Source: a virus. Taken from it: DNA of 20,478 bases. Location of the stretch: positions 1 through 20,478 of IMG/VR virus record IMGVR_UViG_3300022074_000472, one strand, 5' to 3'. The stretch's first letter is position 1. Each line of letters starts with the position of its first letter. Below the pieces are notes generated by a model. The model ran no database searches. It was not told the origin of the DNA and saw only the letters and a program-made list of their open reading frames with translations. Positions 5,822 through 13,896 of the stretch are shown here, piece after piece. A program made the translations under genes and the position numbers.

Positions 5822-8800
5822 TTAAAAGCCTTTCGCTAAATAGTCGAACGTGCGGCTGATGCCTGTGCCGCTGGAGTTAAAAAACTGTATTGAGAAGCCT
5901 GTCGCCGACTTTGACGTAATCGAATAAAAGTCACCGGTCGCAAGCCCCTGTGCTGAGATGCCTATTGCGGGCGTTGTCTTGAACGTCGTGCCAAACGTCA
6001 CCGCCTGCCCGCTCGCAGCGGCCACAATGTCTGCGTCGCTTTCTATTCGATCCGGTAGATCGATTTCGGCAGTTAGGGCGGAGATAACCGGCGTCACCTT
6101 GTTGTCGAGCGAATTAAGCGTTGCGCGAAACTTGAAAGCCCGAGCGGTAAACTCTCCGGCGTTAAACGACGAGAAATCTGTATATGTCGCCGATCCAGAC
6201 GGGTCGTCTGTGGTCGTTGCGACCTCAAACGCGACGCTCGAGTTACTTGGGGCGTCGCCGTCAAACGCGCCAGACGTTGCATCGAAATTGCCGCTAAGAC
6301 CATCGAACAGCGTATGACGATCGGACACTGACATAGTTGGACTAATTTTAACCTGCGCCGTATAAGTTGCGCCTAGATCAATATGCGTTGCAAAATCATA
6401 TGTGCCGGTACTCGCAACCGACGATGTTGCATTTGATCCGTCAAAAAAACCGGTCGCACTGTCAAAGTTGCCCGACGCGGCATCGATGAGTGCTGTGCCG
6501 GATAGCTGCAACGCACTATCTAAAAGCACGACGTTAGACTTCGCGCCCTCAAAATCTGGATGCTGTGCGCTTGATGCGACCGCGTTAAGATTTCCGATCG
6601 CAACAATGTTTGTTGATACGACTGTTGCAATCGCGCTTTCTTTGCCGATTTTGTCGCGGGCTTTAATTAGGTACGAGCCGACGCGAGCGGGGACCGTAAC
6701 GCTTGTCGCCGGTCGCGCTACCTTTTCGACAAGCGGCACGCTGTTCGGCCAATCCGCCCCGCTTGTCGCGGTACTAAATCGAATAATGTAATACTCAAGA
6801 TCGAGGTCGCTCACCGCGTTCCATGTTAAGTGCGCTTCCGAGCCGACGATATTTACCGCAAAGCCGGTAACGTTCGACGGCGGCGCGAGCTCGCCAACTA
6901 CGTCATGTGTTGCGGTCGCGTTGTCAGAGCTAACGCCTGCCGCGTTGATTGCTCGAGCTCGTACTGTGTAGTTTTCGCCGCTAATAACGTTTGGCACTTC
7001 GTAATTTAAATCGGTGCCGCGTCCAACGAGCCTAAAGTTAGCTTCCGACGTCTTTTTAAACTCAACCTCAAACTGATCAAGCGCAAAGTCAGTCGTCGAG
7101 GCCGTAAGTGCAATATTTAGCCTTACGTTAAACTGGCCGTCTGCATAACTTACGAGCTCGTCGCTTAATGCGATCGACGGCGCTGTGACTGTAAAAGCAT
7201 CCGGTAACGTCGTATTCGGTGCCGGGTCGATAGTCGTTTCTTGGCCCGCATTAAAATCAAATACCGCTGAGGCGTATTCTTGCGCTGTAATTGTAACGCC
7301 GCCCTCGACTTCAAATTCCATTTCGAGGACTCGAAATTCCTTATTAGAAAAACCAAAACGACTGTTTGTTAAACGTATAACGTCGCCAACGCTGACATTA
7401 AGCGCGGCATAGTTACAGGTCATTTGCACGACAATCGATTGCCGTGACTTCTCGAGTATAATTTTTGCTAGCCGCTGCGCCCGAGTAACGTCAATCGTAA
7501 ACGGCAGCACGATGTCGCGTGTAATCGTCTCGCCGTCCGCTGTTATGTAACCGGAGTTAGTTACAAGCGGGAAATCGGTTTCTTGGTAAAACTGATACGG
7601 TGACGTAAACGTGCCGCGCACCTGATTAAATAGCTCCCGCCTAGAAAACTTTGGCCGCACCTGTATTGGCCCTGCAAGAATGTCGTCGTCAAAGCTCGCA
7701 CTGTGCGATACCGCCGCGCCAGCGAAGACATGGTACTTACCAGCCTGATAAACCGTGTCGCCCGCCATCGACGACATAATCTCTTCCATTGCCTCTACGG
7801 GTTTGCGATCAAGCTTTATTGCGCCGTCTGTGGTGTAACGTAGCTGCGCGTTTTTGGTAATCGTATGCGTACCCGAGCCCGTCGATGTAATGTCGATCGC
7901 AGTACCGGCGATTGCGTTGGCAAGCGTTGTTGCAAGCTTTGCGGTCGCACCTGTCGGGGTTGTCGGAATGTAGAAGTAATTTGTCGAAGCCGATAAACCG
8001 CTCGGCAGTGACCCTGTGGTCGAAACCTGAACACGATCTCCAAGCTCAAACTCTTTTGATGCCGTCGCCCGTGTAATTATGTCTGTTGTTGCAGCGGTAA
8101 AAGTGTCGGCAACGGACGTGATCGTAACGTATTCATCGCAGATATTTGCAGCGGTGGTAATCGACGTTGCATCAACTTCCGCACTGGTCGCGCCAACGCC
8201 ATCCGATGACATCAAATAGTCTCTGGCAATAAGCGCCGGGTTGCGCGTCCAACGCGTTTGACTATCCCGCGTATCAAAAACCTTTTTGCCTCGCACGACG
8301 GCTTTGATGTTTGGTAATCCGCTTGGGAATATTTTGACGTCAAATTCCAGCCGCACGTAGATATAGGCAACGCCGCGCAGTCGGTGGTTTGTCGTCCACG
8401 CGCTTACCTCGCTAACAAGATCGCTGTCAGCGCTTTGGTCCGATGCGCCTAAGTGCTTTTTAATCCTGACTTTGCCGCTATAGCGCCCTGACGTTACATT
8501 GCCAGAGCCGTCAAGCATTGCCTCGGTCACTTCCTGATCGCTTATAAATACGGATTTTATTGCCTCGCATTCATGCCCTGCGAGCGGAATAACCAAATGC
8601 AGAAACTTATTATTGGTGCCTGTCGATGCGGCAAATACAATAGGTCCGGAGCTAACCATCTCGCCATAAATAAGCCGACGGGGCGCAACGCTTGATCTGA
8701 TTAACTGGTTTCGGTCCCGCGTCTCGGCGGTAAAGTCAAAATCGGGTTGCTTAGGTGTCGGCGCTAGCAGTGAGCTTGCGACAGACAAGCCAAAAACTGC

Positions 8801-8896
8801 AACCGCTGCAACCGGACCACCGGTAAAAAAAGCAACGGCTGTAGGTATTGCCGCTCTTACAGCCGATTTAACAAAACGCTTTAAGCTAAAACCCAT
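5822..8896 (-). CDS. Tail tip / receptor-binding hub protein (lambda J-like)
   Basis: A 1024-residue protein of the J/TipJ type at the tail tip, which connects tail tube to fibres and takes part in host recognition and DNA delivery. In order: a hydrophobic, possibly membrane-active N-terminal segment (about 17-46); the hub region with RRLIYGEM, RGVAYIYVRLEF, RWTRNPALIARDYL, SRRELFNQVRGTF and VSVGDVIRLTNSRFG (about 70-550); two fibronectin-III-like domains (about 580-665 and 672-765); and a C-terminal beta region with a repeated GNFD..(S)G.FDG motif. A beta-rich stretch of about 95 residues (257-350) interrupts the hub between ANICDEYV and LRYTTDGAI. ATG at 8896, 11 bases after the preceding stop. 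Confidence 0.85.
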   Translation of the reverse strand: MGFSLKRFVKSAVRAAIPTAVAFFTGGPVAAVAVFGLSVASSLLAPTPKQPDFDFTAETRDRNQLIRSSVAPRRLIYGEMVSSGPIVFAASTGTNNKFLHLVIPLAGHECEAIKSVFISDQEVTEAMLDGSGNVTSGRYSGKVRIKKHLGASDQSADSDLVSEVSAWTTNHRLRGVAYIYVRLEFDVKIFPSGLPNIKAVVRGKKVFDTRDSQTRWTRNPALIARDYLMSSDGVGATSAEVDATSITTAANICDEYVTITSVADTFTAATTDIITRATASKEFELGDRVQVSTTGSLPSGLSASTNYFYIPTTPTGATAKLATTLANAIAGTAIDITSTGSGTHTITKNAQLRYTTDGAIKLDRKPVEAMEEIMSSMAGDTVYQAGKYHVFAGAAVSHSASFDDDILAGPIQVRPKFSRRELFNQVRGTFTSPYQFYQETDFPLVTNSGYITADGETITRDIVLPFTIDVTRAQRLAKIILEKSRQSIVVQMTCNYAALNVSVGDVIRLTNSRFGFSNKEFRVLEMEFEVEGGVTITAQEYASAVFDFNAGQETTIDPAPNTTLPDAFTVTAPSIALSDELVSYADGQFNVRLNIALTASTTDFALDQFEVEFKKTSEANFRLVGRGTDLNYEVPNVISGENYTVRARAINAAGVSSDNATATHDVVGELAPPSNVTGFAVNIVGSEAHLTWNAVSDLDLEYYIIRFSTATSGADWPNSVPLVEKVARPATSVTVPARVGSYLIKARDKIGKESAIATVVSTNIVAIGNLNAVASSAQHPDFEGAKSNVVLLDSALQLSGTALIDAASGNFDSATGFFDGSNATSSVASTGTYDFATHIDLGATYTAQVKISPTMSVSDRHTLFDGLSGNFDATSGAFDGDAPSNSSVAFEVATTTDDPSGSATYTDFSSFNAGEFTARAFKFRATLNSLDNKVTPVISALTAEIDLPDRIESDADIVAAASGQAVTFGTTFKTTPAIGISAQGLATGDFYSITSKSATGFSIQFFNSSGTGISRTFDYLAKGF

Positions 8897-8907
8897 TGCC
8901 TAGACCC

Positions 8908-9465
8908 CTAAACCCGCCCCCAAATAAGCTCCTTCTCAACCATTTGAGGCACAAACTCGAAACCCTTATCGTTGCTAAAAGCGACTTGCTGGTCGGCGTT
9001 GTTGTATCGACGAATCCGTGGCCTTTCCCAATCGACTAATCGGCTCTCAACTGTCATAGAAAGCGTCGCAGTTTCTCCGGCCTCGATATTGATCTGATTA
9101 ATACGGCCTTTAAAAATCTCTACCGGATCAGCAATGAGCGCGTAGCTGTCATTTAGAAAACCTTGGAACAACGTTACGAACCGGTTCTGATAATTTTCGT
9201 CGAGCGATATTGATAAAAGCGCGGTCGGTATGCCGGATATTGAAAGCGTTACCGTATATGTCTGTAAATCGACGCCTTCCTCGACAACGCTAAACCCGGC
9301 AAAGTTGCCTATGCCGTCGTAAGTCTGACTGTCGTAAATGATTGCGCGATCGGCACCTGAGTAATAAACGGTGCCACTGTCAAACTCCATTTTAACCAGA
9401 GTTACAGGCCGCACGACATCGGCAGCAACAGCCGTTTGAACGTTAGATGTAAGCGACCGGGTCAT
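8908..9465 (-). CDS. Minor tail / tail-tip protein
   Basis: A 185-residue beta-rich protein immediately before the J-like gene. Recognisable features are an N-terminal strand pair VTLVKMEFDSGTVYYSGA, the middle IFKGRINQINIEAGETATLSMTVES, and a C-terminal RRYNNADQQVAFSNDKGFEFVPQ..ELIWGR, which is common in tail proteins that precede J-like hubs in phages of alphaproteobacteria. It likely forms a ring of the tail tip. The start is fixed by an ATGA overlap with the preceding stop. I cannot give a firm family name. Confidence 0.65.
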   Translation of the reverse strand: MTRSLTSNVQTAVAADVVRPVTLVKMEFDSGTVYYSGADRAIIYDSQTYDGIGNFAGFSVVEEGVDLQTYTVTLSISGIPTALLSISLDENYQNRFVTLFQGFLNDSYALIADPVEIFKGRINQINIEAGETATLSMTVESRLVDWERPRIRRYNNADQQVAFSNDKGFEFVPQMVEKELIWGRV

Positions 9466-10073
9466 ATGACCTCTACAGCGCTAAAACTAATCCCGATCGT
9501 TTGCGCTAGCGTTTCGTCCCAAGTTACTGCGTCAGATGTCAGGCGCATTACGCAGGCAGGGCTTGCCGTAATAATTGCCGCGTCGTCGGCGGGACTTATG
9601 CGAATAGACGGCTCGATCGTAAAAGTCGCATTGCCCGACCCGTCAGAATTTGCGTCGGCGACGACCATATGCAGCGATCGAGCGCTTGAAGTCGCGTAGG
9701 CAAGGTAATCGCCTGCTTTCATAACGCCGGTAACGCTTGCAGACCATCCGTCAGTAACAAGTGTATTTCCGGTTTGCGACGCGCCGTTAACCAGCGGCGT
9801 TCCGCCAAGCGCACCTTGCGCGGTTTTACGCGCTGGATCGTAGCCGTAGAAACTATTTGCTTGCCCGCGTAGCTTAGTCAAAAACGAAAGCCATACACCG
9901 GACTCAGACGGCGTCAGGGGCGGCACGGTATATGTTGCGTACCATCTTGCCCCTGTAAGCTCTACGACTTGCGTAGCGCCGCTTAAAGGGCTTTGAAACA
10001 CCTGTGTGTTTGATTGCAGACCAAAGCTTGCGCTAGATACCGTCGGCGTTGTTGGCAAATCGTACGTAGTCAT
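9462..10073 (-). CDS. Distal tail / minor tail protein
   Basis: A 203-residue protein between the tape measure and the tail-tip proteins. The N-terminal half has RWYATYTVPPLTPSESGVWLSFLTKLRGQANSFYGYDP, and the C-terminal half has a beta domain with MKAGDYLAYATS, FTIEPSIRI and SPACVMRLTSD. This two-part layout is seen in phage proteins at the distal end of the tail tube, where Dit-type proteins sit. The function is inferred from pattern and position. ATG overlaps the tape measure stop (ATGA). Confidence 0.65.
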   Translation of the reverse strand: MTTYDLPTTPTVSSASFGLQSNTQVFQSPLSGATQVVELTGARWYATYTVPPLTPSESGVWLSFLTKLRGQANSFYGYDPARKTAQGALGGTPLVNGASQTGNTLVTDGWSASVTGVMKAGDYLAYATSSARSLHMVVADANSDGSGNATFTIEPSIRISPADDAAIITASPACVMRLTSDAVTWDETLAQTIGISFSAVEVI

Positions 10074-11863
10074 CGACGCCCCGATATTTTTGCGTAATTA
10101 CCGCCTCGATCGATTGCCTGAAAAACGCTTGAGAAAGTTTCGGCTTTTATGCGTTGCGCCTCGTCGCGCAATAGCTGCACGGTTGCCGGATTTGCGCCGC
10201 TGAAATCAAAGCTTTGATTTACAGTTACGTTGCCGCCTAAGCTTTCATTAGGGAACACGGTCGCGCCGCGTCGACCGGGAACAATAAGCTCAGGCCCCCG
10301 CTCGCCGACAATTGCGGGACGGCCTCCCGCCGCATATCCGCCGTCCGCAAAACCTAGCGCCGGAGCGCCAGCAAACCCGCTTGCAAACGTACTGCCGCCG
10401 CCAAAAAACCCGCCAAGGCTACTACCTAAAAACGAGCTCAAAGGACCGATTACGCTTTGCTTTATTTGCATCCGTAACAAGTCGGAAATAATCGAGCTTG
10501 CCATTTCCCTAAACGCGTCTTTCGCGCTTTTTGTGCCGTCGATAATTCCTAAAATAGAGTTTTCGAGGTTATCCATCGCCCGGACGCCGATGTTTTGCAT
10601 TTGCCCGAATGTATCCTGTGCCTGACCGGCAAGCTCCTCGAGCGGCGTTTTTGGAAGTGTAAACGATGCCGAAAGCTTTTGCATATCGGCGTCGACGTTT
10701 GTCGTCATGTTTTTAGATATCTTTGCCGCTTCCTCGAGCTCAAACTCAAAGTCGTTTGTGAACGCCGACACGTCGTCCATAAACTCTTCCATTTTAAAAA
10801 CACCAAGCTCTTTTTCTGTTGGCACATTTGCCGCTGCCTGACGGGGTGCTTGAGTTTGCTGCATCGCCGGGTTTGTGATCTGCGGCAACGCAATCGGCTT
10901 TTCAAGCTTTTCTATCTCCGCCCTTAACTTCGCTGCTTTTTGCTGCGTATTCGCAAGAGTATTAATAAACGCTGTATCATTCATGCCGCGACGACCACCG
11001 GCGTTTAACACCTTGTCGATGTCGGCAATTCTTTTCTCTAACTTTTCAAGCTGTTTTGTTTTCTTCTCGATCTCGCTGCGTTCGATGACGCCAAAAAACT
11101 TAGCTGCGTTTATTGCGCCTTCTATAAAGTTTTGCGCGATCTTAGATACGTCGCTCGCAAGCGTAGAGAAATCAACCTCTTGCATAATCCGCAAGACGGC
11201 TTGCATAAACTGTACCTGAATAACCTTAGACGCGAGCGTAAACTGGTCTTTTATTTTTTCAGCGTTACGCAAAAGGTTCTCGTCGATAATAAGCCCAAGC
11301 TTGCGGGCTTGCTCGATACCGGCGTCAATCTCTTTTAGCGAAAGCTTTGAAATTGCGATTCCAGCCGTCCGGCCAAAGGCTGCTGCCGATAACGCTGCCT
11401 TATCTTGCGCGTTTGTCATTGTGTCGAGCCGACCAATTATAAGACGGAACGCTTGTTCGTTACTGGTCGTGTTTTGCAACAGGGTCTTAAACTGAGGGTC
11501 GGATTTATTAAGGAACGTGTTCATTGTTCCGGTGTTTTGTCTAAGCTCGCCCATACGCTTGGACAAAGCACCAAGGCCGCTATCAAGTTGCCCCTGACTG
11601 ATACCTGCCAGATCAGTCGCGACCCGCAACTCTTGGAGAGCGTTGGTGCTAACCCCGACCATGTCGGCGGTCTTTGCGATTTCGTCGGCAAAGTTTACGG
11701 CCTTTTTTGCCGCTGCAATAAACGCGGCACCGATCGCACCGACAGCAACACCGATTGCCAACGCGCCTTTTTTAAGCGACTTCATTGCCCGGTTGACGCT
11801 GGCAAATGCCTTTTTCGTCTTATCCTCGGCAACAATGTCTGTGCGAATTTGGTTACGAGCCAT
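10070..11863 (-). CDS. Tape measure protein
   Basis: A 597-residue protein that sets tail length and sits in the tail lumen. The N-terminus is basic with a hydrophobic segment (about 33-53) and a predicted helical body with heptad-rich stretches (about 270-325). The C-terminal part resembles the lambda gpH C-terminal region (NSILGIIDGTKSAKDAFREMASSIISDLLRMQIK, about 438-471), followed by a Gly/Phe-rich low-complexity stretch and FADGGYAAGGRPAIVGERGPELIVP. At roughly 1.5 angstrom per residue it predicts a tail near 90 nm, shorter than lambda's. It follows the frameshifted chaperone, the classic order in siphophages. Confidence 0.9.
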   Translation of the reverse strand: MARNQIRTDIVAEDKTKKAFASVNRAMKSLKKGALAIGVAVGAIGAAFIAAAKKAVNFADEIAKTADMVGVSTNALQELRVATDLAGISQGQLDSGLGALSKRMGELRQNTGTMNTFLNKSDPQFKTLLQNTTSNEQAFRLIIGRLDTMTNAQDKAALSAAAFGRTAGIAISKLSLKEIDAGIEQARKLGLIIDENLLRNAEKIKDQFTLASKVIQVQFMQAVLRIMQEVDFSTLASDVSKIAQNFIEGAINAAKFFGVIERSEIEKKTKQLEKLEKRIADIDKVLNAGGRRGMNDTAFINTLANTQQKAAKLRAEIEKLEKPIALPQITNPAMQQTQAPRQAAANVPTEKELGVFKMEEFMDDVSAFTNDFEFELEEAAKISKNMTTNVDADMQKLSASFTLPKTPLEELAGQAQDTFGQMQNIGVRAMDNLENSILGIIDGTKSAKDAFREMASSIISDLLRMQIKQSVIGPLSSFLGSSLGGFFGGGSTFASGFAGAPALGFADGGYAAGGRPAIVGERGPELIVPGRRGATVFPNESLGGNVTVNQSFDFSGANPATVQLLRDEAQRIKAETFSSVFQAIDRGGNYAKISGRR

Positions 11864-12343
11864 CAGGTTTATCCGTAATTCGGAAATAGGCGACCCACCC
11901 GCAATATTCCTCGAATGTCATCGCTTCTATTTCGCTTAAGGTTTTATGGAGCCGATCCGCGAGCGAATACGCAGACATCGTTAGCGGATCGGCCCTTAGT
12001 TTTTTTCAATCTCGTCGAGATCGTCCGAGTGATCCATCATTTCGCCAGCTATCCGCGACACGACGCTAAAGTGCCCTATGCGTAACAGCGGCTGTTTGTC
12101 TTCAAGCGTAAACATTCGCTTGCCGCCCTCATCTTCCGCTTTTGCGATAATGACATCGACCAAGACACTGATGTCGTCGCCATTAATGCCTTTATACCAA
12201 CGTCGGAGCTCTCCAAGCGTTATAGGCTTTGAGTATATAACGGTCGGTGCACCTAACTCGTCCGGCCATTCCTCAACCTCGATCATTTTACGACCGAGGT
12301 TTTCGCTATGCGCTTTTACGCGCTCAATAATGGGAGAAGCCAT
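11853..12343 (-). CDS. Tail assembly chaperone long form (gpG-T type) made by -1 frameshift
   Basis: Shifting -1 at A_AAA_AAC (12005-11999) lets ribosomes pass the TAA at 11998-11996 and read 48 more codons, ending TAA at 11855-11853, 11 bases inside the tape measure gene. The product is 163 residues. The added segment, with SAYSLADRLHKTLSEIEA and MTFEEYCGWVAYFRI, looks like the gpT-like domain of other tail chaperones. The long form is expected to bind the tape measure and recruit tail tube subunits, at a low ratio to the short form. An ATG within the extension (11978) has no Shine-Dalgarno sequence, so frameshifting is the better explanation. Confidence 0.85.
11951..12005 (-). promoter_or_regulatory. 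Programmed -1 ribosomal frameshift signal
   Basis: The slippery heptamer A_AAA_AAC lies in the zero frame at 12005-11999, directly before the stop codon. Five bases downstream begins GCCGATCCGC (11993-11984), which pairs perfectly with GCGGATCGGC (11960-11951) over a 23-base loop. Two more outer pairs are possible (G-U and G-C). Heptamer, spacer and stem have the canonical arrangement of a stimulated -1 site. Confidence 0.88.
11996..12343 (-). CDS. Tail assembly chaperone short form (gpG-like)
   Basis: A 115-residue acidic protein between tail tube and tape measure. It carries KMIEVEEWPDELGAPTVIYSKPITLGELRRWYKG (about 19-52), resembling the ubiquitin-like, substrate-specific N-terminal regions of other tail chaperones, and ends in an acidic DDLDEIEK tail. 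It should keep the tape measure soluble during tail assembly and be absent from virions. The ATG overlaps the tail tube stop (TAATG). Its last sense codons form the slippery site for the long form. Confidence 0.82.
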   Translation of the reverse strand: MASPIIERVKAHSENLGRKMIEVEEWPDELGAPTVIYSKPITLGELRRWYKGINGDDISVLVDVIIAKAEDEGGKRMFTLEDKQPLLRIGHFSVVSRIAGEMMDHSDDLDEIEKN

Positions 12344-12729
12344 TAGACCGTTGAAGTCGTTAAGCCGCCGGAGCCGGTGATCGTAATCGTCGCCTCGACC
12401 ATACCGTCAAATGCTGCGCTCTTTTCGACCGACGCAACAATGCCGGTGCCTTGGTAAAACGTATCGCCGGAGCTTGCGCCTTCCGGGAAAAATTCAACCG
12501 TTGCCGACGCGCCGGGTGTAAGCGCTGTTTGCGCGGTGTCGGTTTCGTCGAAATATACTTCGACGCTGCCGTTCCACGATTTCATGCCGACAGCAAATGA
12601 GCGGAAGCTATCCCCCATAGCCGACTTTTCAATTAAATCGGCTTCCTCGGTAAATGCATAAGAGCGGAGCTCGCCAATCGCATTGGACCCGACCTTTACA
12701 GTACCTTCTGAACCTGTGTGCACAGCCAT
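12343..12729 (-). CDS. Major tail tube protein
   Basis: A 128-residue beta-rich protein with the pattern of siphophage tail tube proteins: GSEGTVKVGSNAIGELRSYAFTEEADLIEKSAMGD, WNGSVEVYFDETD, and a C-terminal strand pair GMVEATITITGSGGL. It polymerises around the tape measure to form the tail tube. A strong AGGAGG site 8 bases upstream is in keeping with a protein needed in high copy. It sits in the expected place between tail terminator and tail chaperones. Confidence 0.85.
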   Translation of the reverse strand: MAVHTGSEGTVKVGSNAIGELRSYAFTEEADLIEKSAMGDSFRSFAVGMKSWNGSVEVYFDETDTAQTALTPGASATVEFFPEGASSGDTFYQGTGIVASVEKSAAFDGMVEATITITGSGGLTTSTV

Positions 12730-12873
12730 TTAATTAACCTCCTTTTTAGGTTTGGCAGATTTCATTTCTGTTTTTAGTTTCCAGCCTTTGGCAATCATTG
12801 CCTTTGCTGAATGCTCAAATACTTCGACCTTGGTTCCGCCGTCCGGCGAAACGACCTCGACACGTTTGTCCAT
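12730..12873 (-). CDS. Small 47-residue protein of the tail module
   Basis: An ATG at 12873 opens 47 codons ending TAA directly before the tail tube ATG. It is preceded by a GGGGG run and starts 10 bases after the tail terminator stop. The protein begins MDKRVEVVSPDGGTKVEV, has HSAKAMIAKGWKLK in the middle and a Lys-rich C-terminus. It is similar in style to the small head protein at 13640-13849 and to short phage proteins with a MIAKGWK-type motif. It fills an otherwise empty 154-base gap in a tightly packed operon, which supports it being real. Function unknown. Confidence 0.65.
   Translation of the reverse strand: MDKRVEVVSPDGGTKVEVFEHSAKAMIAKGWKLKTEMKSAKPKKEVN
12738..12743 (-). promoter_or_regulatory. 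Strong ribosome binding site for the tail tube gene
   Basis: AGGAGG (12743-12738, minus strand) lies 8 bases before the ATG at 12729, inside the last codons of the 47-residue gene. It is the best-placed Shine-Dalgarno site in the tail module. Confidence 0.75.
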
Positions 12874-12883
12874 AGCGGACCCC

Positions 12884-13327
12884 CTAAGTTGCAGTTGTGG
12901 CGTTATTGATCGCCGTTCGGTAGACGACCGCGAAAGTCATCTTTGCCATCCCGATCGGCTTGTCGCCGTCGTCGGAATATTCAATGTCGGTTGAGATTAG
13001 CTTTGTGTCTTTTGCGTTTGCGCCTCGCGTTACGTCGGTTGCAAGCGCGGCCTCGACCTCGGCGCATATTGTATCGAGAGTATTGTCGTAGTTAGCGGTC
13101 GCTCGAACGTAGGCATCGACAATAATGTCGACCGTTCGCTCGAGGCTACGGGTCGATATAAGCGTGTCGACCTCGCTGACTTCCGCGTTTGCGTAAACAC
13201 AAAGCCCCGGCAAGTCGCCATGCTCAAGCGGGTAAACCCGGGTGCGAAAAACATTGCTGCCGGTCGTTGATAGCCCGGTTACGGCAGTAACGACGTTATC
13301 GCGTATTGATTGGCGGACGTGCGGCAT
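12884..13327 (-). CDS. Tail terminator protein (gpU-like)
   Basis: A 147-residue protein with the pattern of siphophage tail terminators, which cap the tail tube and join it to the head. It has RQSIRDNVVTAVTGL at the N-terminus, FRTRVYPLEHGDLPGLCVYANAEVSEV (about 27-53), the helix NTLDTICAEVEAAL, and a C-terminal strand KMTFAVVYRTAIN. Its place between the head-joining protein and the tail tube is standard. Separated from the upstream stop by a single base. Confidence 0.8.
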   Translation of the reverse strand: MPHVRQSIRDNVVTAVTGLSTTGSNVFRTRVYPLEHGDLPGLCVYANAEVSEVDTLISTRSLERTVDIIVDAYVRATANYDNTLDTICAEVEAALATDVTRGANAKDTKLISTDIEYSDDGDKPIGMAKMTFAVVYRTAINNATTAT

Positions 13328-13328
13328 T

Positions 13329-13637
13329 TTACGCCTCGAGCTCGAGGGTTGTTATGCCCGTGCCGTCGTCTTCTACATTTCGGACAGTGTATGTTACCGA
13401 GTTAACCACGATTGCATCGCCGTTAGTCGCGCTCGACACGTCGCTAGTGCGGCAGATAAAGCGCGGGTCGTTACTTCCAACACCCACACCGTCGCCGATA
13501 GCGGCCAAAGCGTAATCTTTATCGAAAATACCGTTAATCGTTGAAGCACTGCCGCCACTAGGCGTGTAAGTCGCTGCGCTTCCGAAGTCATTGCTTGAAA
13601 AAAAGATTGCACGCTCGGTATCTCCCTCGACTGCCAT
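13329..13637 (-). CDS. Head-tail joining protein (lambda gpFII-like)
   Basis: A 102-residue protein with the shape of gpFII-type head-tail connectors: FFSSNDFGSAATYTPSGGSASTINGIFDKDY at the N-terminus, GVGVGSNDPRFICRTSDV in the middle, then GDAIVVNSVTYTVRNVEDDGTGITTLELEA, the typical closing strands with DGTG before a terminal leucine-rich strand. It should form the head-side ring to which the preformed tail attaches. It starts 2 bases after the stop of the small head protein. Confidence 0.78.
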   Translation of the reverse strand: MAVEGDTERAIFFSSNDFGSAATYTPSGGSASTINGIFDKDYALAAIGDGVGVGSNDPRFICRTSDVSSATNGDAIVVNSVTYTVRNVEDDGTGITTLELEA

Positions 13638-13639
13638 CG

Positions 13640-13849
13640 TTATTTTTTACGACCGCGCTTTTTGAGCGGCGCAGCGCTTTCAGTTGTCAAACCGACCGAT
13701 CGATCTTTGGCTTTTATTTGTTTGTCGCTAGGCGTTGCTTTGCCTATGTTAATTAGCGCAATTGCCTCATTATCATCTAGGTCGACGACGTCACCGGCTG
13801 GCACATGCACACCCTTAACGCCGCAATCACGTAAAATTTCTACTTTCAT
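13640..13849 (-). CDS. Small head protein of unknown role
   Basis: A 69-residue protein, first after the capsid terminator. The N-terminal half is a short beta fold (MKVEILRDCGVKGVHVPAGDVVDLDDNEAIALINIGKA) and the C-terminal part is a flexible basic tail ending PLKKRGRKK. Small proteins with this order of a VPAGDVVDL strand and EAxALI helix are common between capsid and connector genes. The basic tail might contact packaged DNA, but that is a guess. A GGGGG run precedes the ATG. Confidence 0.6.
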   Translation of the reverse strand: MKVEILRDCGVKGVHVPAGDVVDLDDNEAIALINIGKATPSDKQIKAKDRSVGLTTESAAPLKKRGRKK

Positions 13850-13858
13850 AGGACCCCC

Positions 13859-13891
13859 AAAAAAGTGAGGGAGAGGCCGAAGCCCCTCCCC
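13859..13891 (-). terminator. UUCG-capped intrinsic terminator after the capsid gene
   Basis: On the minus strand GGGAGGGGC (13890-13882) and GCCTCTCCC (13877-13869) pair over a TTCG loop closed by C-G, an exceptionally stable tetraloop, with one internal G-U pair. TCAC then TTTTTT (13864-13859) follow. It stands 6 bases beyond the capsid stop codon. Partial termination here would raise capsid mRNA relative to joining and tail genes. The 4-base gap before the T-tract makes it weaker than ideal. Confidence 0.75.
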
Positions 13892-13896
13892 TAGTC

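Noticed and set aside
5958-6317. Plus-strand frame (119 codons) opposite the J-like gene
   Set aside because: Antisense to the C-terminal part of the hub protein; composition mirrors the coding strand.
11405-11878. Plus-strand frame (157 codons) opposite the tape measure
   Set aside because: Antisense to a clear tape measure gene, no Shine-Dalgarno site or motif.
11853-11978. Separate gpT-like gene starting at ATG 11978
   Set aside because: No Shine-Dalgarno site, start lies in the loop of the frameshift stem, and the slippery heptamer with stem explains expression better.
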